A stretch of DNA of 64,000 nucleotides from an uncultured Acetatifactor sp. (GCA_910584375.1 CAJUAH010000005.1:1-64000); one strand, 5' to 3'. Positions 35,800-44,948 are shown, counted from the stretch's first letter. Notes: a model not told the origin generated them from the sequence alone. Numbers and translations: made by a program.

Positions 35800-36243
35800 G
35801 TGACAGCGCAGGAAATGTGGAATGCGTATATGAAAAAATGCGGGTCGGAGCACGCTGAGTATGAGGCGTGGGCGTTCGGAGAAGATGCGGACGAATTGGC
35901 GGAGCTGGTGGTCTGCGGGAAAAAGACAGCCACCGCGTCGGCCTATCCGTTGTATGAGCGGGAGCGGGAACCCCTGCCCCGGGCCGGGGAGTACAGTGTG
36001 ATCCTGGATAGCAGGGAACAGGCGGTATGCGTGATACGCACAGACCGGGTGTATGTGACGCCTTTTCGGAAAGTCAGTGAGGAACATGCCCGCCGGGAAG
36101 GGGAGGGCGATGGGAGCCTGGCTTATTGGAGACAGGTGCATGAACGCTTTTTCCGGCAGGAGATGAAAGAGGCGGGTCTAAGCTTTGACGAGGACATGCC
36201 AGTGGTGTGCGAGGAATTTTCCTGCGTGTATGCGGGGGAGTGA
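35800..36243 (+). CDS. ASCH-domain protein
   Basis: About 147 residues. The core GEDADELAELVVCGKKTATASAYPLYE, then PRAGEYSVILDS and VIRTDRVYVTPF, are the ASCH (PUA-like) fold with the GxKxxT motif (GKKTAT). ASCH proteins are thought to bind RNA or hydrolyse modified nucleosides such as acetylcytidine. The GTG after GGGAGGGAACT starts the family's usual MTAQEMW; an ATG at 35743 would give 19 extra residues. Confidence 0.85.
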   Translation: MTAQEMWNAYMKKCGSEHAEYEAWAFGEDADELAELVVCGKKTATASAYPLYEREREPLPRAGEYSVILDSREQAVCVIRTDRVYVTPFRKVSEEHARREGEGDGSLAYWRQVHERFFRQEMKEAGLSFDEDMPVVCEEFSCVYAGE

Positions 36244-36344
36244 CTGTCTGTCAGAATGACGGAAATAGAGTGAGAAGAGTTTCCAGATGCTTACAACAGA
36301 GGGGGTTTTTCAGAAAAACTCCAAGTCTCACTCTCGGAGATTAC

Positions 36345-36365
36345 AGGACTTGCGCAACAAGTCCT
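36345..36365. repeat. 8-bp stem hairpin
   Basis: AGGACTTG and CAAGTCCT pair around CGCAA. A run of seven T residues begins about 9 bases later (near 36375), too far for a classical terminator. The ~200-base gap between the ASCH gene and the next one shows nothing else. Confidence 0.5.
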
Positions 36366-36442
36366 CCAATAGACATTTTTTTATACAGATTAGAGCCGCG
36401 GCAAAGGTGTGACACAGAGATCAGGATGTAGGAGGAAATGCG

Positions 36443-37132
36443 GTGAGCGACATAGGAGAACGGATACAGAAGGAATTGTGGGATTTGCGGGATGCGGAAT
36501 ATAAGGATTTTCACGCAAAACTGATTCCCACGGTAGCGCCGGAAAATATTATCGGGGTGCGTACCCCGCAGCTGCGCAAGCTGGCAAAAAAATGGGCAAA
36601 GGATCCTGCGATCGGGGAATTTTTGGCGCAGCTCCCCCATCGGTATTATGATGAGAACAATGTGCATGCCTTTGTGGTGGAGCAGATCAAGGACTATGGG
36701 GAATGCCTGGCACAGACGGAGCGTTTTCTGCCCTATATCGACAACTGGGCCACCTGTGATATGATGGCTCCCAAGGTGTTTGGCAGACACAGGGAGGAAT
36801 TGCTTGAGCCGGTTGGCAAATGGATCAAGTCGGGGGATACTTATACGGTTCGCTATGGGATAGGGATGCTGATGCGGTTTTATCTGGAGGAGGATTTCAA
36901 GCCGGAATATCTGCAATGGGTGGCAGAGGTATCTTCCCAGGAGTACTATGTAAATATGATGCGGGCGTGGTATTTTGCCACGGCGCTGGCAAAGCAGTAT
37001 GAGGCGGCGGTCATCTGTCTGGAGGAGAAACGTCTGGACGCCTGGACGCACAATAAGGCCATCCAGAAAGCCTGTGAGAGTTTCCGGGTGACGGCGGAGC
37101 AGAAGAAGTATCTGCGGGGGTTAAAGGTATAA
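36443..37132 (+). CDS. DNA alkylation repair protein, AlkD-like HEAT repeats
   Basis: 229 residues. HEAT-like helices with IGVRTPQLRKLAKKWAKD, the conserved FLPYIDNWATCDMM motif (the W/D pair that recognises the alkylated base in AlkD) and YTVRYGIGMLMRFYL. It removes N3/N7-alkylated purines. The GTG follows AGGAGGAAATGC. Confidence 0.92.
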   Translation: MSDIGERIQKELWDLRDAEYKDFHAKLIPTVAPENIIGVRTPQLRKLAKKWAKDPAIGEFLAQLPHRYYDENNVHAFVVEQIKDYGECLAQTERFLPYIDNWATCDMMAPKVFGRHREELLEPVGKWIKSGDTYTVRYGIGMLMRFYLEEDFKPEYLQWVAEVSSQEYYVNMMRAWYFATALAKQYEAAVICLEEKRLDAWTHNKAIQKACESFRVTAEQKKYLRGLKV

Positions 37133-37213
37133 CTGGTGACGGAAATAGTATCTGCGGTGATGGATATTGTAGCCGGTGGCAGCAGGAGGCGTGACGGGAA
37201 GATTGAGTGAGGG

Positions 37214-37777
37214 ATGGTTATGGCTGTTTTTAAAGAACGGATCGTGATGATACAGGGAAGGGAATATATGTTGCGTAGTGCCGCAGAGGAAGACGCACCG
37301 CAGTTAATAGCGTATCTGAAACAGACTGCGGCGGAGTCGCCGTATCTGCTCCGGGAACCGGAGGAAGTGACGCTCACACAGGAGCGGGAGCAGAGCTTTA
37401 TCCGGGCAAAAGAGGAAGACGGGCGGGAGCTGATGCTGCTCTGTTTTGACGGGGATAGACATGTGGGCAATTGTTCGGTCATGGCAGTCAGCGGTCTGGC
37501 GCGTCAGGCCCACAGGTGTGAGGTGGCCATTGCCCTGTACAGGGAATATTGGGGCCGGGGGATCGGCAGAAAGATGCTGGAGACCGTGTTGGAGACGGCG
37601 GGGCAGATGGGCTATGAGCAGGCCGAGCTGGAAGTGGTATCTTCCAACCGGGCGGCCATAGGGCTCTATGAAAAGTTGGGATTTAAGCAGTACGGTTTAC
37701 TTCCCCGCAACATGAAGTACAAAGGCGGCAGCTATGCGGATTGTGTCTGGATGATGAAAGAATTGCGGCAGGGGTAG
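37214..37777 (+). CDS. GNAT family N-acetyltransferase
   Basis: 187 residues. Motif A CEVAIALYREYWGRGIGRKMLE, motif B LEVVSSNRAAIGLYEKLGFKQYG and the ending with a PRNMKYKGGSYADCVWMMKEL tail match the RimI/YhhY-like group. An in-frame ATG two codons in is an equally good start, with GAGGG before it. The next GNAT gene follows within 35 bases. Confidence 0.92.
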   Translation: MVMAVFKERIVMIQGREYMLRSAAEEDAPQLIAYLKQTAAESPYLLREPEEVTLTQEREQSFIRAKEEDGRELMLLCFDGDRHVGNCSVMAVSGLARQAHRCEVAIALYREYWGRGIGRKMLETVLETAGQMGYEQAELEVVSSNRAAIGLYEKLGFKQYGLLPRNMKYKGGSYADCVWMMKELRQG

Positions 37778-37810
37778 GCGAGGTAGCGGATAGAGCCAGG
37801 GAGGGATAAG

Positions 37811-38299
37811 ATGATCAGGCAGATGAAGAGCGAGGAGATAGATCGCTGTGTACAGGTGATTCGGGACAGCTTTATGACGGTGGCGGACGCCTTTGGGTTT
37901 ACACAGGAGAACGCCCCCCGTTTTACCGCTTTTGCCACTACGAGGGAACGGCTCGCGTGGCAAAAGCAGGAAGGCCGGCCCATGTATGTGTGGGAGCAGG
38001 ACGGGCAGATCCTGGGATATTACTCCCTGCATTTGCAGGGGGAGGGAAAGTGCGAGTTGAACAACTTATGCGTGTTGCCCGCGTTTCGCCATCGGCAGAT
38101 CGGGGAGAAACTTCTGGAACATGCTTTCACGCAGGCCAGGGAGCGGGGATGCAGGCAGATGTTTATCGGCATCGTGGAGGAGAATGCGCAGCTGCGGCAA
38201 TGGTACGAGGCCCACGGCGCGGTGCATGTGGGGACGGAGAAGTTTGATTTTTTCCCGTTTACCTGCGGGTATCTGGAAAAGGCGCTGGATGGTGAGTAG
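37811..38299 (+). CDS. GNAT family N-acetyltransferase
   Basis: 162 residues. The domain has ILGYYSLHLQGEGKCELNNLCVLPAFRHRQIGEKLLEHAF (motif A RHRQIG) and VEENAQLRQWYEAHGAVHVG. GGGAGGGATAAG precedes the ATG. It is one of three consecutive GNAT genes; the third lies beyond a 78-bp tandem repeat. Confidence 0.92.
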   Translation: MIRQMKSEEIDRCVQVIRDSFMTVADAFGFTQENAPRFTAFATTRERLAWQKQEGRPMYVWEQDGQILGYYSLHLQGEGKCELNNLCVLPAFRHRQIGEKLLEHAFTQARERGCRQMFIGIVEENAQLRQWYEAHGAVHVGTEKFDFFPFTCGYLEKALDGE

Positions 38300-38313
38300 A
38301 AATATACAAATCA

Positions 38314-38469
38314 GAATTGAGCCGCTTCTTTTTCGAGCGGCGATACGAGCAAAAAGCAATGCGTTTGCGAGCAGTTTGCGTCAGCAAACTGGAATTGAGC
38401 CGTTTCTTTTTCGAGCGGCGATACGAGCAAAAAGTAATGCGTTTGCGAGCAGTTTGCGTCAGCAAACTG
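38314..38469 (+). repeat. 78-bp tandem repeat, two copies
   Basis: Two copies, 38314-38391 and 38392-38469, differ at only two or three bases. Each contains the hairpin CAGTTTGC-GTCA-GCAAACTG and the inverted CCGCT...AGCGG around TTCTTTTTCG. The period is a multiple of three, so the frame stays open through both, coding a 26-residue repeat (starts SRFFFERRYEQK), but no start signal supports translation. Confidence 0.85.
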
Positions 38470-38499
38470 GAATTTGAATGTTTGGAGAGGAAAAGGAAA

Positions 38500-39000
38500 A
38501 TGGACGTTTCGCTATTCTCAAATCAATATCTTGTTCGAAAGATGCGTGCCGATGACGCAGCGGAAATATACACATTATGCTATAAAAACAGTTTATATTA
38601 TCAATACTGCCCACCGTTTGTATCGGAACAGAGCATTATGAATGATATGAATGCGCTCCCACCCAACAAGGAAATGTACGATAAGTACTATCTGGGATTT
38701 TATGATGGGGAAAAACTGATTGCTGTGATGGATTTCATCATGGCCTATCCGGATGAATTAACAGCCTTTATTGGATTTTTTATGACGGATGTGTCCGTAC
38801 AGAACACTGGAACAGGGAGCAAGATCATCAATGACCTGTGTGCTTATCTGACCCGTATTGGGTTGGCAAATGTCCGTCTCGGTTGGGTAAAAGGGAATCC
38901 TCAAGCAGAACATTTTTGGCACAAAAATGGTTTTAAAGAAACGGGAGTTACATATGATACGGAAAACTATACCGTAATTGTTGCCCAGCGAGGTTTATGA
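38500..39000 (+). CDS. GNAT family N-acetyltransferase
   Basis: 166 residues, richer in A+T than its neighbours. It opens YLVRKMRADDAAEIYTLCYKN. Motif A is the degenerate FFMTDVSVQNTGTGSKIINDL, and RLGWVKGNPQAEHFWHKNGF gives motif B. GGAGAGG before the ATG decides the start; the longer frame would add 61 residues coded by the 78-bp repeat, which is unlikely to be translated. Confidence 0.85.
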   Translation: MDVSLFSNQYLVRKMRADDAAEIYTLCYKNSLYYQYCPPFVSEQSIMNDMNALPPNKEMYDKYYLGFYDGEKLIAVMDFIMAYPDELTAFIGFFMTDVSVQNTGTGSKIINDLCAYLTRIGLANVRLGWVKGNPQAEHFWHKNGFKETGVTYDTENYTVIVAQRGL

Positions 39001-39060
39001 ATTTTAATTTATCAGGAAACTGTGCAAAGAGAAAATAGGGATTTGTGAGGATGAGTACAA

Positions 39061-39411
39061 ATGTCAGCAGAAGAAATTTTTTGTGACTTGTTCGATAAAT
39101 ACGGTGAGGATTTTAACTGGTACATGGTGCCGTTATCACAGTCAAATGGCGCATTGGTTGAGGAACTGAAAAAAGAGATTGGAGACAGGCATTTTTTATA
39201 TCATAAAAAAGTTTGGGCAGTAGCAAAATGCGCATCTAATGATGACGTTTTATATCTTACTGACGGAGAATCGGGTGCAGACGTTTATTATATTTTTCAT
39301 CTGACTTATTCAAAACAGAATTTAGATAACTTTCCTAAATGTGAAAAATTTGCAGACATAAATGCGGTAAAAGAATTTATTGAACAGGAATTTATAAAGA
39401 ACTATATGTAA
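39061..39411 (+). CDS. Hypothetical protein, paralogue of the 43.4-kb gene
   Basis: 116 residues, A/T-rich. It shows YGEDFNWYMVPLSQSNGALV, HKKVWAVAKCASNDDVLYLTD and YYIFHLTYSKQN. The protein at 43427-43765 keeps nearly the same blocks (about two thirds identical by eye). The size, acidic character and two dispersed copies near other small proteins resemble immunity proteins, but this is inference. A weak GTGAGGATG site precedes it. Confidence 0.6.
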   Translation: MSAEEIFCDLFDKYGEDFNWYMVPLSQSNGALVEELKKEIGDRHFLYHKKVWAVAKCASNDDVLYLTDGESGADVYYIFHLTYSKQNLDNFPKCEKFADINAVKEFIEQEFIKNYM

Positions 39412-39546
39412 TACAGTAAACTTCCGGCTTGTTGAACGAATTATACTGGCGTAATTGTTGTGAATACATGAAAAGATATATGTTATTTTTTGTGTTTTAA
39501 ATGCGGGGAAGATTTTTCCGGAAAGGGAGTATTATATAGGGAAATG

Positions 39547-39572
39547 GCATGCAGCCGGTAACTGCTGCATGC
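39547..39572. repeat. Hairpin before the MATE gene
   Basis: GCATGCAG and CTGCATGC pair around a 10-base loop. It stands just before GGGAGGAATATG, which opens a frame of only seven codons. No T-run follows. The 200-base gap around it is otherwise empty. Confidence 0.4.
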
Positions 39573-39616
39573 GGGAGGAATATGCGGCAGTGGGGCGGGA
39601 AGTGACGGGGCGTGGT

Positions 39617-40972
39617 ATGAATGCGAATGAGAAAAAGGTATTTTATAGAGAGCTGCTGACTCTGGCGTTTCCTCTGGCGCTGCAGAATCTGTTGAACGCG
39701 CTGGTGGGGGCGTCAGACGCTCTGATGCTGGGGCGGTTGACCTAGGACGCCATCGCGGCGGTGTCTCTGGCCAATCAGATATCCTTTGTCATGTCCCTGT
39801 TTAACGGGGCGGTGATCGGCGCGGTCAGTGTTTTGATCGCCCAGTATTGGGGAAAGGGCGATCATACGAATGCCAGGCGTTTTTTGAGCATGGCGGTGCG
39901 GTATGTCACAGTGATCTCGGGCGTCTTTTTTTGTCTGTCTTTTCTGATGCCGGAGCGGCTTATGGCGATCTTTACCCCGGAACCTGAGCTGATCCGTATC
40001 GGAGCGGAGTATTTAAGGATCGTGGGTTTCTCTTATCTGTTTGCCGGAGTTTCCCAGTGTTACCTGATGATGATGAAGATTTCCGGATGCGCAAAGCTAA
40101 GTGTCTGGATCTCTGCGGTAACGGTCATCGTGGATATGTCTGCCGACTTTTTCCTGATCTACGGTTTCGGGAAGATCCCGGCGCTGGGAGCCAACGGTTC
40201 CGCGTATTCCACCATTGCGGTGGAGGCTGTGGCTCTGCTCTGGTGTCTGCTCTGGGCGCGGAAAAAGGAGGAGGCAAGGCTTGACTGCGGGAGTCTGTTT
40301 TATTTTTCCAGGGCATTTGAGAGGGATCTGTGGAAGATCGTTCCCGGTATGCTGGCCAGCGGTCTGTCCTGGGGATTGAGTATCTCTTTGCACTCCTTTA
40401 TTATGGGGCATCTGGGTACGGACGCCACCGCGGCGGCATCTGTCACGGGCGTGGCGCAGCAGTTGATCCAGTGTCTTACCCATGGTCTCTCAAGCGGCGC
40501 GACGATCATGATCGGGCAGCTCCTGGGCAGGAATCTGACGGATCAGGCCAGGGAGTACGGCGGCAGATTCTGGCGCGTATCCACATGGTGCGGATTTGTC
40601 AATGCGGGATTGATCTGTATCGTGGGGCCGCTGGTGTATGTATTCTATGTGCTGGAGCCCCAGGCAAAGGTGTACCTAGTACAAATGCTCATATTCAGCG
40701 CGATCTATATGTTTGCGTATGCTTACAACACGATCATCACCTGCGGCGTGTTTCCGGCGGGAGGAGATTCCCGGTATGACGCGGTCAGCGTGTTTTTTGC
40801 CACATGGTGCTTTGCGCTGCCGCTGGCGCTGATCGGGTGTTTCGTCCTGCGCTGGCCGGTGATGGCGGTTTATGTGGTCATGTGCCTGGACGAGATTGTG
40901 AAAGTGCCTTTTATTTCACGGCGGTACCGCAAGTATTTGTGGGTGAAAAATTTGACCAGGGATGACGCGTAA
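39617..40972 (+). pseudogene. MATE-family efflux protein with an in-frame stop
   Basis: The reading frame from ATG 39617 codes a 452-codon MATE transporter (NorM/DinF type): LLTLAFPLALQNLLNALVG, then LMLGRLT, an amber TAG at 39743-39745 (codon 43), and then DAIAAVSLANQISFVM and the rest of a 12-helix protein. Family members have Gln at that place, so CAG to TAG by one base change fits. No other lesion is seen. Without suppression or internal re-initiation (a GTG at 39761) no full transporter is made. Confidence 0.85.
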
Positions 40973-41004
40973 TCATTTGTTGACAAAGAGAGAGGAGAAG
41001 AAAG

Positions 41005-41352
41005 ATGATCTTGTACAGGCCGGTGGGAACAAAGGAACTGGAACTGATTCGGGAGAGCGGCTATCGGGCCTTTCCGCCCAGACTGCCGGAGCAGCCCATT
41101 TTCTATCCTGTTCTCCATGAAAAATATGCGGTGGAGATCGCGTCTCAGTGGAATGTGAAGTACAACGATGACCATAGGGGATATGTGACAAGGTTTGAGA
41201 TTGACGATGCATACGGCGGACGGTTTGACGTTCATACGGTGGGAGCCGAATATCATCAGGAGTTATGGATTCCGGCGCAGGAGCTGGAGACGTTTAACGG
41301 GCATATTTTGGGAGAGATTCAGGTGATTCATTCTTTTGGGGGAGAGAAATAG
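41005..41352 (+). CDS. Conserved hypothetical protein
   Basis: 115 residues. MILYRPVGTKELELIRESGYRAFPPRLPEQPIFYPVLHEKYA and HQELWIPAQELETFNGHI are patterns I have seen in small stand-alone Firmicutes and Bacteroidetes proteins without an assigned function. GAGGAGAAGAAAG precedes the ATG. No neighbour hints at a role. Confidence 0.7.
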   Translation: MILYRPVGTKELELIRESGYRAFPPRLPEQPIFYPVLHEKYAVEIASQWNVKYNDDHRGYVTRFEIDDAYGGRFDVHTVGAEYHQELWIPAQELETFNGHILGEIQVIHSFGGEK

Positions 41353-41477
41353 GCGGGATACCGTGAATATACGGCGGGAGAGGATGCCTTGAACCGCGAC
41401 TGGTTAAAAAGCGGTATGAGTATGGAAAGGGTGTAAATCGCCGAAAGGAGATACGCTTGATTTGTCGGAGGAAATGT

Positions 41478-41717
41478 ATGAAGAAACTTCTCGTAATGGA
41501 TGAACACAATTACAGCGACGGATTGGAGGAAATCTATAGGGTATCCGTGAGAGGGATCATATTTGTCGGCGGGAAGTTATTGATGATCGAAGATGCTTTT
41601 GGAGAGGTCAAATTGCCGGGGGGAGGGATGGAACCCGGGGAGGAGGATTCCTGGAACCAACGGGAATACAGGACGCTGCTGCTCGTAAGGGATTTCATCA
41701 GGAATATTGAAAAATGA
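41478..41717 (+). pseudogene. Nudix hydrolase with an internal deletion
   Basis: 79 residues. The first part follows Nudix proteins (YRVSVRGIIFVGGKLLMIEDAFGEVKLPGGGMEPGEE) up to the start of the Nudix box. The catalytic helix (REVxEExG) and ~60-80 residues are absent, and the frame then continues with NQREYRTLLLVRDFIRNIEK, which looks like the usual C-terminal helix of this group. An in-frame deletion best explains it. The product should be inactive. AGGAGGAAATGT precedes the ATG. Confidence 0.6.
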
Positions 41718-41770
41718 GAGCAAAGATAAGAACACTTATCCGGTAAAAACAGAGTTTTGGAGGTGCGATA

Positions 41771-42463
41771 ATGAAAAAGATAGGATTGGTAGGCGGCACA
41801 GGGCCGGAGTCCACACTTATGTATTACAGGGAACTCAACTCCCGGATCGACAAATTGACAAACGGACAGACGATGCCGGAACTGTCCATTGAAAGCGTGG
41901 ATTTTTACAAGGTGTGGAAGTATGTTGCAGACAGGCAGTATGAACCGCTGGTCAGTTATCTGGCGGAAAAGGTTCATAATCTGGTGGCGGGGGGCGCCGA
42001 AGTCGTTTCCCTCACTGCGGCTACCATGCACATTGTCTTTGACGCATTATCGGAGCGGGTAGATACGCGGCTGGTGAGCATTCCCGTGGCCATACGTGAT
42101 GAAGTGATCCGCAGGGGCTATAAAAAAGTCGGCCTGTTGGGCACGTTGTTTACCATGGAACAGGATTATATGAAAAAGGCCCTGCGCGAATCCGGGATTG
42201 AGATTTCTATTCCGGAAAAGGAAGACAGGGAACTTATTGCTGTCAGAATATATGAGGAGCTGGAGCACGGTATTGTGAAGGAGGCCACATTGGCTGAATT
42301 TCAGAAGATAATCGGCAGTATGAGAGAAAAGGATGGCATAGAGGCGGTTATTCTCGGATGCACCGAACTTCCGTTGCTGCTAAACAAAGATAACTGTACA
42401 ATTCCCTGTATAGACAGCGTTGAAGTTCATATTCAAAAGCTGATAGACCTGGCCATGGCGTAA
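41771..42463 (+). CDS. Aspartate/glutamate racemase family protein
   Basis: 230 residues. GGTGPESTLMYYRELNSRID opens the fold, the second catalytic Cys is in ILGCTELPLLL, and the first is replaced by Thr in LTAATMHIVFD. Single-Cys variants of this kind are known among broad-specificity racemases and relatives of E. coli YgeA that act on L-Asp/L-Glu or hydantoins. GGAGGTGCGATA gives the ribosome site. Confidence 0.9.
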   Translation: MKKIGLVGGTGPESTLMYYRELNSRIDKLTNGQTMPELSIESVDFYKVWKYVADRQYEPLVSYLAEKVHNLVAGGAEVVSLTAATMHIVFDALSERVDTRLVSIPVAIRDEVIRRGYKKVGLLGTLFTMEQDYMKKALRESGIEISIPEKEDRELIAVRIYEELEHGIVKEATLAEFQKIIGSMREKDGIEAVILGCTELPLLLNKDNCTIPCIDSVEVHIQKLIDLAMA

Positions 42464-42499
42464 GGGACGGTGCAAACCGGCATTAGCAGGAGGAATGTT

Positions 42500-43288
42500 A
42501 TGAATAAGCGTGAGTTTATTTATATAGCGGTTTTGACTTTGATAATTGCGTTTATGGATATATCCGGTATTCCAAGTGTATTCTTTGTAAATATTCAAGT
42601 TGCGGACGTGGAGCCTTTTTACTTTTCACTGATGGTAAATTTCTTAATTATAGGAGCAATAGCTTACTTGTTTTTAAGATTACTATGCCCTAAATGGAAG
42701 TTAGGATTAAAAAAAGAAGGGTTGACAGAAGGGTTCAAAAAATACGGAATAATTGGAATTGCAGTTGCGATAGTGGGTTTCGCTGCCTTTTATGTAGGAT
42801 TATCGCCTTTTGATCGTCGGCCGTCTATTGAGAAAGTGCTTGTTGAAGGCGTTGTATATTATATTGGCGTTGCGATAATTGAAGAATTATATGTGCGTGG
42901 TTTATTGCTTAATCTCACTGAAAAGATATTTGCAAAAAGAAAAAACAGCACTTTGATTGCAGTTGTATTTTCATCCGTTGTCTTTGGAGTTGGGCATATA
43001 TTTGGTGTGCTGAACCAGCCATTACTTGTTATAGTGAGTAAAGTTGTCTGGACTGTAGGTATGGGCATGTTCTTCGGAATGATATATAAGAAAACAGGTA
43101 ACTTGTGGCTGCCGATTATCATTCACTTTCTTATCAATGTTTGTGCTTTGCCCTATTGCTTTTCAAGTATAAACGGATATGCTGATTTAACCTTATATAT
43201 TGTCGTGCCCATATATATGATTTTGGGTATATACAGCTTTATAGAGTTAAAAAAAGAAACGATTAATTCCAGTTTGTTAAGCAACTAA
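42500..43288 (+). CDS. CPBP-family intramembrane metalloprotease
   Basis: 262 residues, about eight helices. The CAAX protease signature is present: EELYVRGLLLNL (EExxxR), FGVGHIFGVLN and HFLINVCALP. These are Abi-like proteases, often linked to bacteriocin immunity or surface-protein processing. A+T content is well above that of the preceding genes, suggesting transfer. AGGAGGAATGTT precedes the start. Confidence 0.9.
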   Translation: MNKREFIYIAVLTLIIAFMDISGIPSVFFVNIQVADVEPFYFSLMVNFLIIGAIAYLFLRLLCPKWKLGLKKEGLTEGFKKYGIIGIAVAIVGFAAFYVGLSPFDRRPSIEKVLVEGVVYYIGVAIIEELYVRGLLLNLTEKIFAKRKNSTLIAVVFSSVVFGVGHIFGVLNQPLLVIVSKVVWTVGMGMFFGMIYKKTGNLWLPIIIHFLINVCALPYCFSSINGYADLTLYIVVPIYMILGIYSFIELKKETINSSLLSN

Positions 43289-43426
43289 ACAAACCGTCGG
43301 CAGTTCAACAGGGAGCAAACTATGATAGGAATATGTTTCCGTCTATCGGACAGCCGCAGAGAGTGGGAACGCGGAATTTTGAGAGAAGAGAGTTCATGTG
43401 GATAAAGTTGGTCCGGAGAAACATAA

Positions 43427-43765
43427 ATGACAGCAGAAGAACTTTTTTATGATTTATCTAATAAATATGGTGAGGATTTTAATTGGGATATGCTGCCATT
43501 TTCACTGTCAAATGGAGCTTTTGTCGAGGAATTGAAAAATGAGATTGGCAAGAGGCATCCCTTGTATCATAAAAGGGTTTGGGCAGTAGCAAAATGTGAA
43601 ACGAACGATGATGTTTTATTTGTGACCGAAGATGGAATCTATTATATTTTTCATCTCACTTATTCAAAGCAGAATTTAGAGGGATTTCCTAAGTTCGAGA
43701 GATTTGCAGATCTATATGCAGTAAAGGGATTTATTGAACAGGCGCTTATTGCGGGCTATACATAG
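43427..43765 (+). CDS. Hypothetical protein, paralogue of the 39-kb gene
   Basis: 112 residues. It shares YGEDFNWDMLPFSLSNGAFVEELKNEIG, HKRVWAVAKCETNDDVL and YYIFHLTYSKQNLEGFPK with the protein at 39061-39411. The pair lie 4 kb apart in the same direction with other genes between, so they are a dispersed duplication or were acquired separately. Function unknown. Confidence 0.6.
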   Translation: MTAEELFYDLSNKYGEDFNWDMLPFSLSNGAFVEELKNEIGKRHPLYHKRVWAVAKCETNDDVLFVTEDGIYYIFHLTYSKQNLEGFPKFERFADLYAVKGFIEQALIAGYT

Positions 43766-43794
43766 AATTTTCCAGTTATGAGGAGGGATACTAT

Positions 43795-44604
43795 ATGGAC
43801 AGATATGCGGATCAAAGGGATCTGGAACTGCTGGAGGGCGATAAATGTACATTTGCTGTACTGAGCCGCATTTTGAAAGGGACATGCAGGCTGATACTGA
43901 CAGATCACAGGCGGCTGCTCATCTGCCACTCATCTGAGCCATACCCGGTGTGGATCTGGACGCCGGATGATATTTCCGCTGAGGAAAAAGAAAGAGCCTG
44001 GCGGGAAGTCACTGCGGCCTGCCCTATGGCGGACGGGTACAGGTACAATCTGAAATATGAGCTGGCTAAATTTTTCCTTTCCCGGGCAAGAGAGCAGGGT
44101 GAGAATGCGGTGATCGCCACGAATATGTTTGCCTACGACTGTCCGGCTCCTGTCATGCCAAAGCATATGGCAGAAGGGCGGATGCATCTCTGCACCCAGG
44201 CGGATTTAGAGGAGGCGGCCGATGTGCTCAGGCTGTTTCAGGAGGAAGTCGGCATTGACCGGAGAGATATGGACGAATACCGGAATATGGTCAGGGCATA
44301 TATCGCGGGAGGCCGTTTCTTTTTCTGGAAAGATGACAGTGGCCGGACAGTGGCGAGCTGTCATTACACGCCGGACGGGGAAGTGGCGTCCGTATGCGGC
44401 GTGTATACATTTCCTCCGCACCGCAGGAGACATTACGCGGAGAATCTGGTGTATCAGGTGACAAAGGTTGTGGAGGCCACAGGAGCCATGCCGATGCTTT
44501 ATACGGACGCTGACTACGCGGCGTCCAACGCCTGTTATGAGAAAATAGGGTATGTGCTGAAAGGAAGGCTCTGTACCATTGCGGTGGAAAAGTGCTGGTG
44601 CTAA
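43795..44604 (+). CDS. Two-part GNAT acetyltransferase
   Basis: 269 residues. A ~120-residue N-terminal domain (LEGDKCTFAVLSRILKGTCRLI...) with a degenerate GNAT fold precedes a full C-terminal GNAT domain: GRFFFWKDDSGRTVASCHY, VYTFPPHRRRHYAENLVYQV and DYAASNACYEKIGYV. This resembles proteins that hold one active and one structural GNAT module. GAGGAGGGATACTAT precedes the ATG. Its 3' end overlaps the cupin gene. Confidence 0.88.
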   Translation: MDRYADQRDLELLEGDKCTFAVLSRILKGTCRLILTDHRRLLICHSSEPYPVWIWTPDDISAEEKERAWREVTAACPMADGYRYNLKYELAKFFLSRAREQGENAVIATNMFAYDCPAPVMPKHMAEGRMHLCTQADLEEAADVLRLFQEEVGIDRRDMDEYRNMVRAYIAGGRFFFWKDDSGRTVASCHYTPDGEVASVCGVYTFPPHRRRHYAENLVYQVTKVVEATGAMPMLYTDADYAASNACYEKIGYVLKGRLCTIAVEKCWC

Positions 44605-44888
44605 AGGAGCAGGTGAATTATCAGCCGGGCCAGGTGGTCAGCAAAACGCTGGCGCAGAATGAGGCGCTTAGCGTTACCCTGTTTGCCTTTGACAGAGGGG
44701 AGGAGGTCAGTACTCACAAGTCCGACGGGGACGCTTTTGTGACCTGTCTGGACGGGGTGGGCCGCATTACCATCGACGGCGTGGAGCATGAACTTACCCA
44801 GGGGCAGTCCATCGTCATGCCAGCGGGACATCCCCATGCGGTCTATGGAAAAGAGCAGTTCAAGATGCTGCTGGTTGTGGTGATGTAG
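44592..44888 (+). CDS. Cupin-domain protein
   Basis: 98 residues, one cupin barrel. Motif 1 is STHKSDGDAFVTCLDGVGRI and motif 2 is GQSIVMPAGHPHAVYG, with His residues that would bind a metal. It starts at a GTG 13 bases inside the preceding GNAT gene, suggesting coupled expression. Small cupins of this kind often bind sugars or signals; function unknown. Confidence 0.85.
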   Translation: MLVLKEQVNYQPGQVVSKTLAQNEALSVTLFAFDRGEEVSTHKSDGDAFVTCLDGVGRITIDGVEHELTQGQSIVMPAGHPHAVYGKEQFKMLLVVVM

Positions 44889-44948
44889 GGCAAGACGATG
44901 AAATGGCAATAAACCGATTGAACATAGAACGGGAGTGGGATATAATAA

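Noticed and set aside
38317..38499. N-terminal extension of the GNAT protein coded by the 78-bp repeats
   Set aside because: A good ribosome site (GGAGAGG) precedes the ATG at 38500 where the GNAT fold begins; no start signal precedes the repeats.
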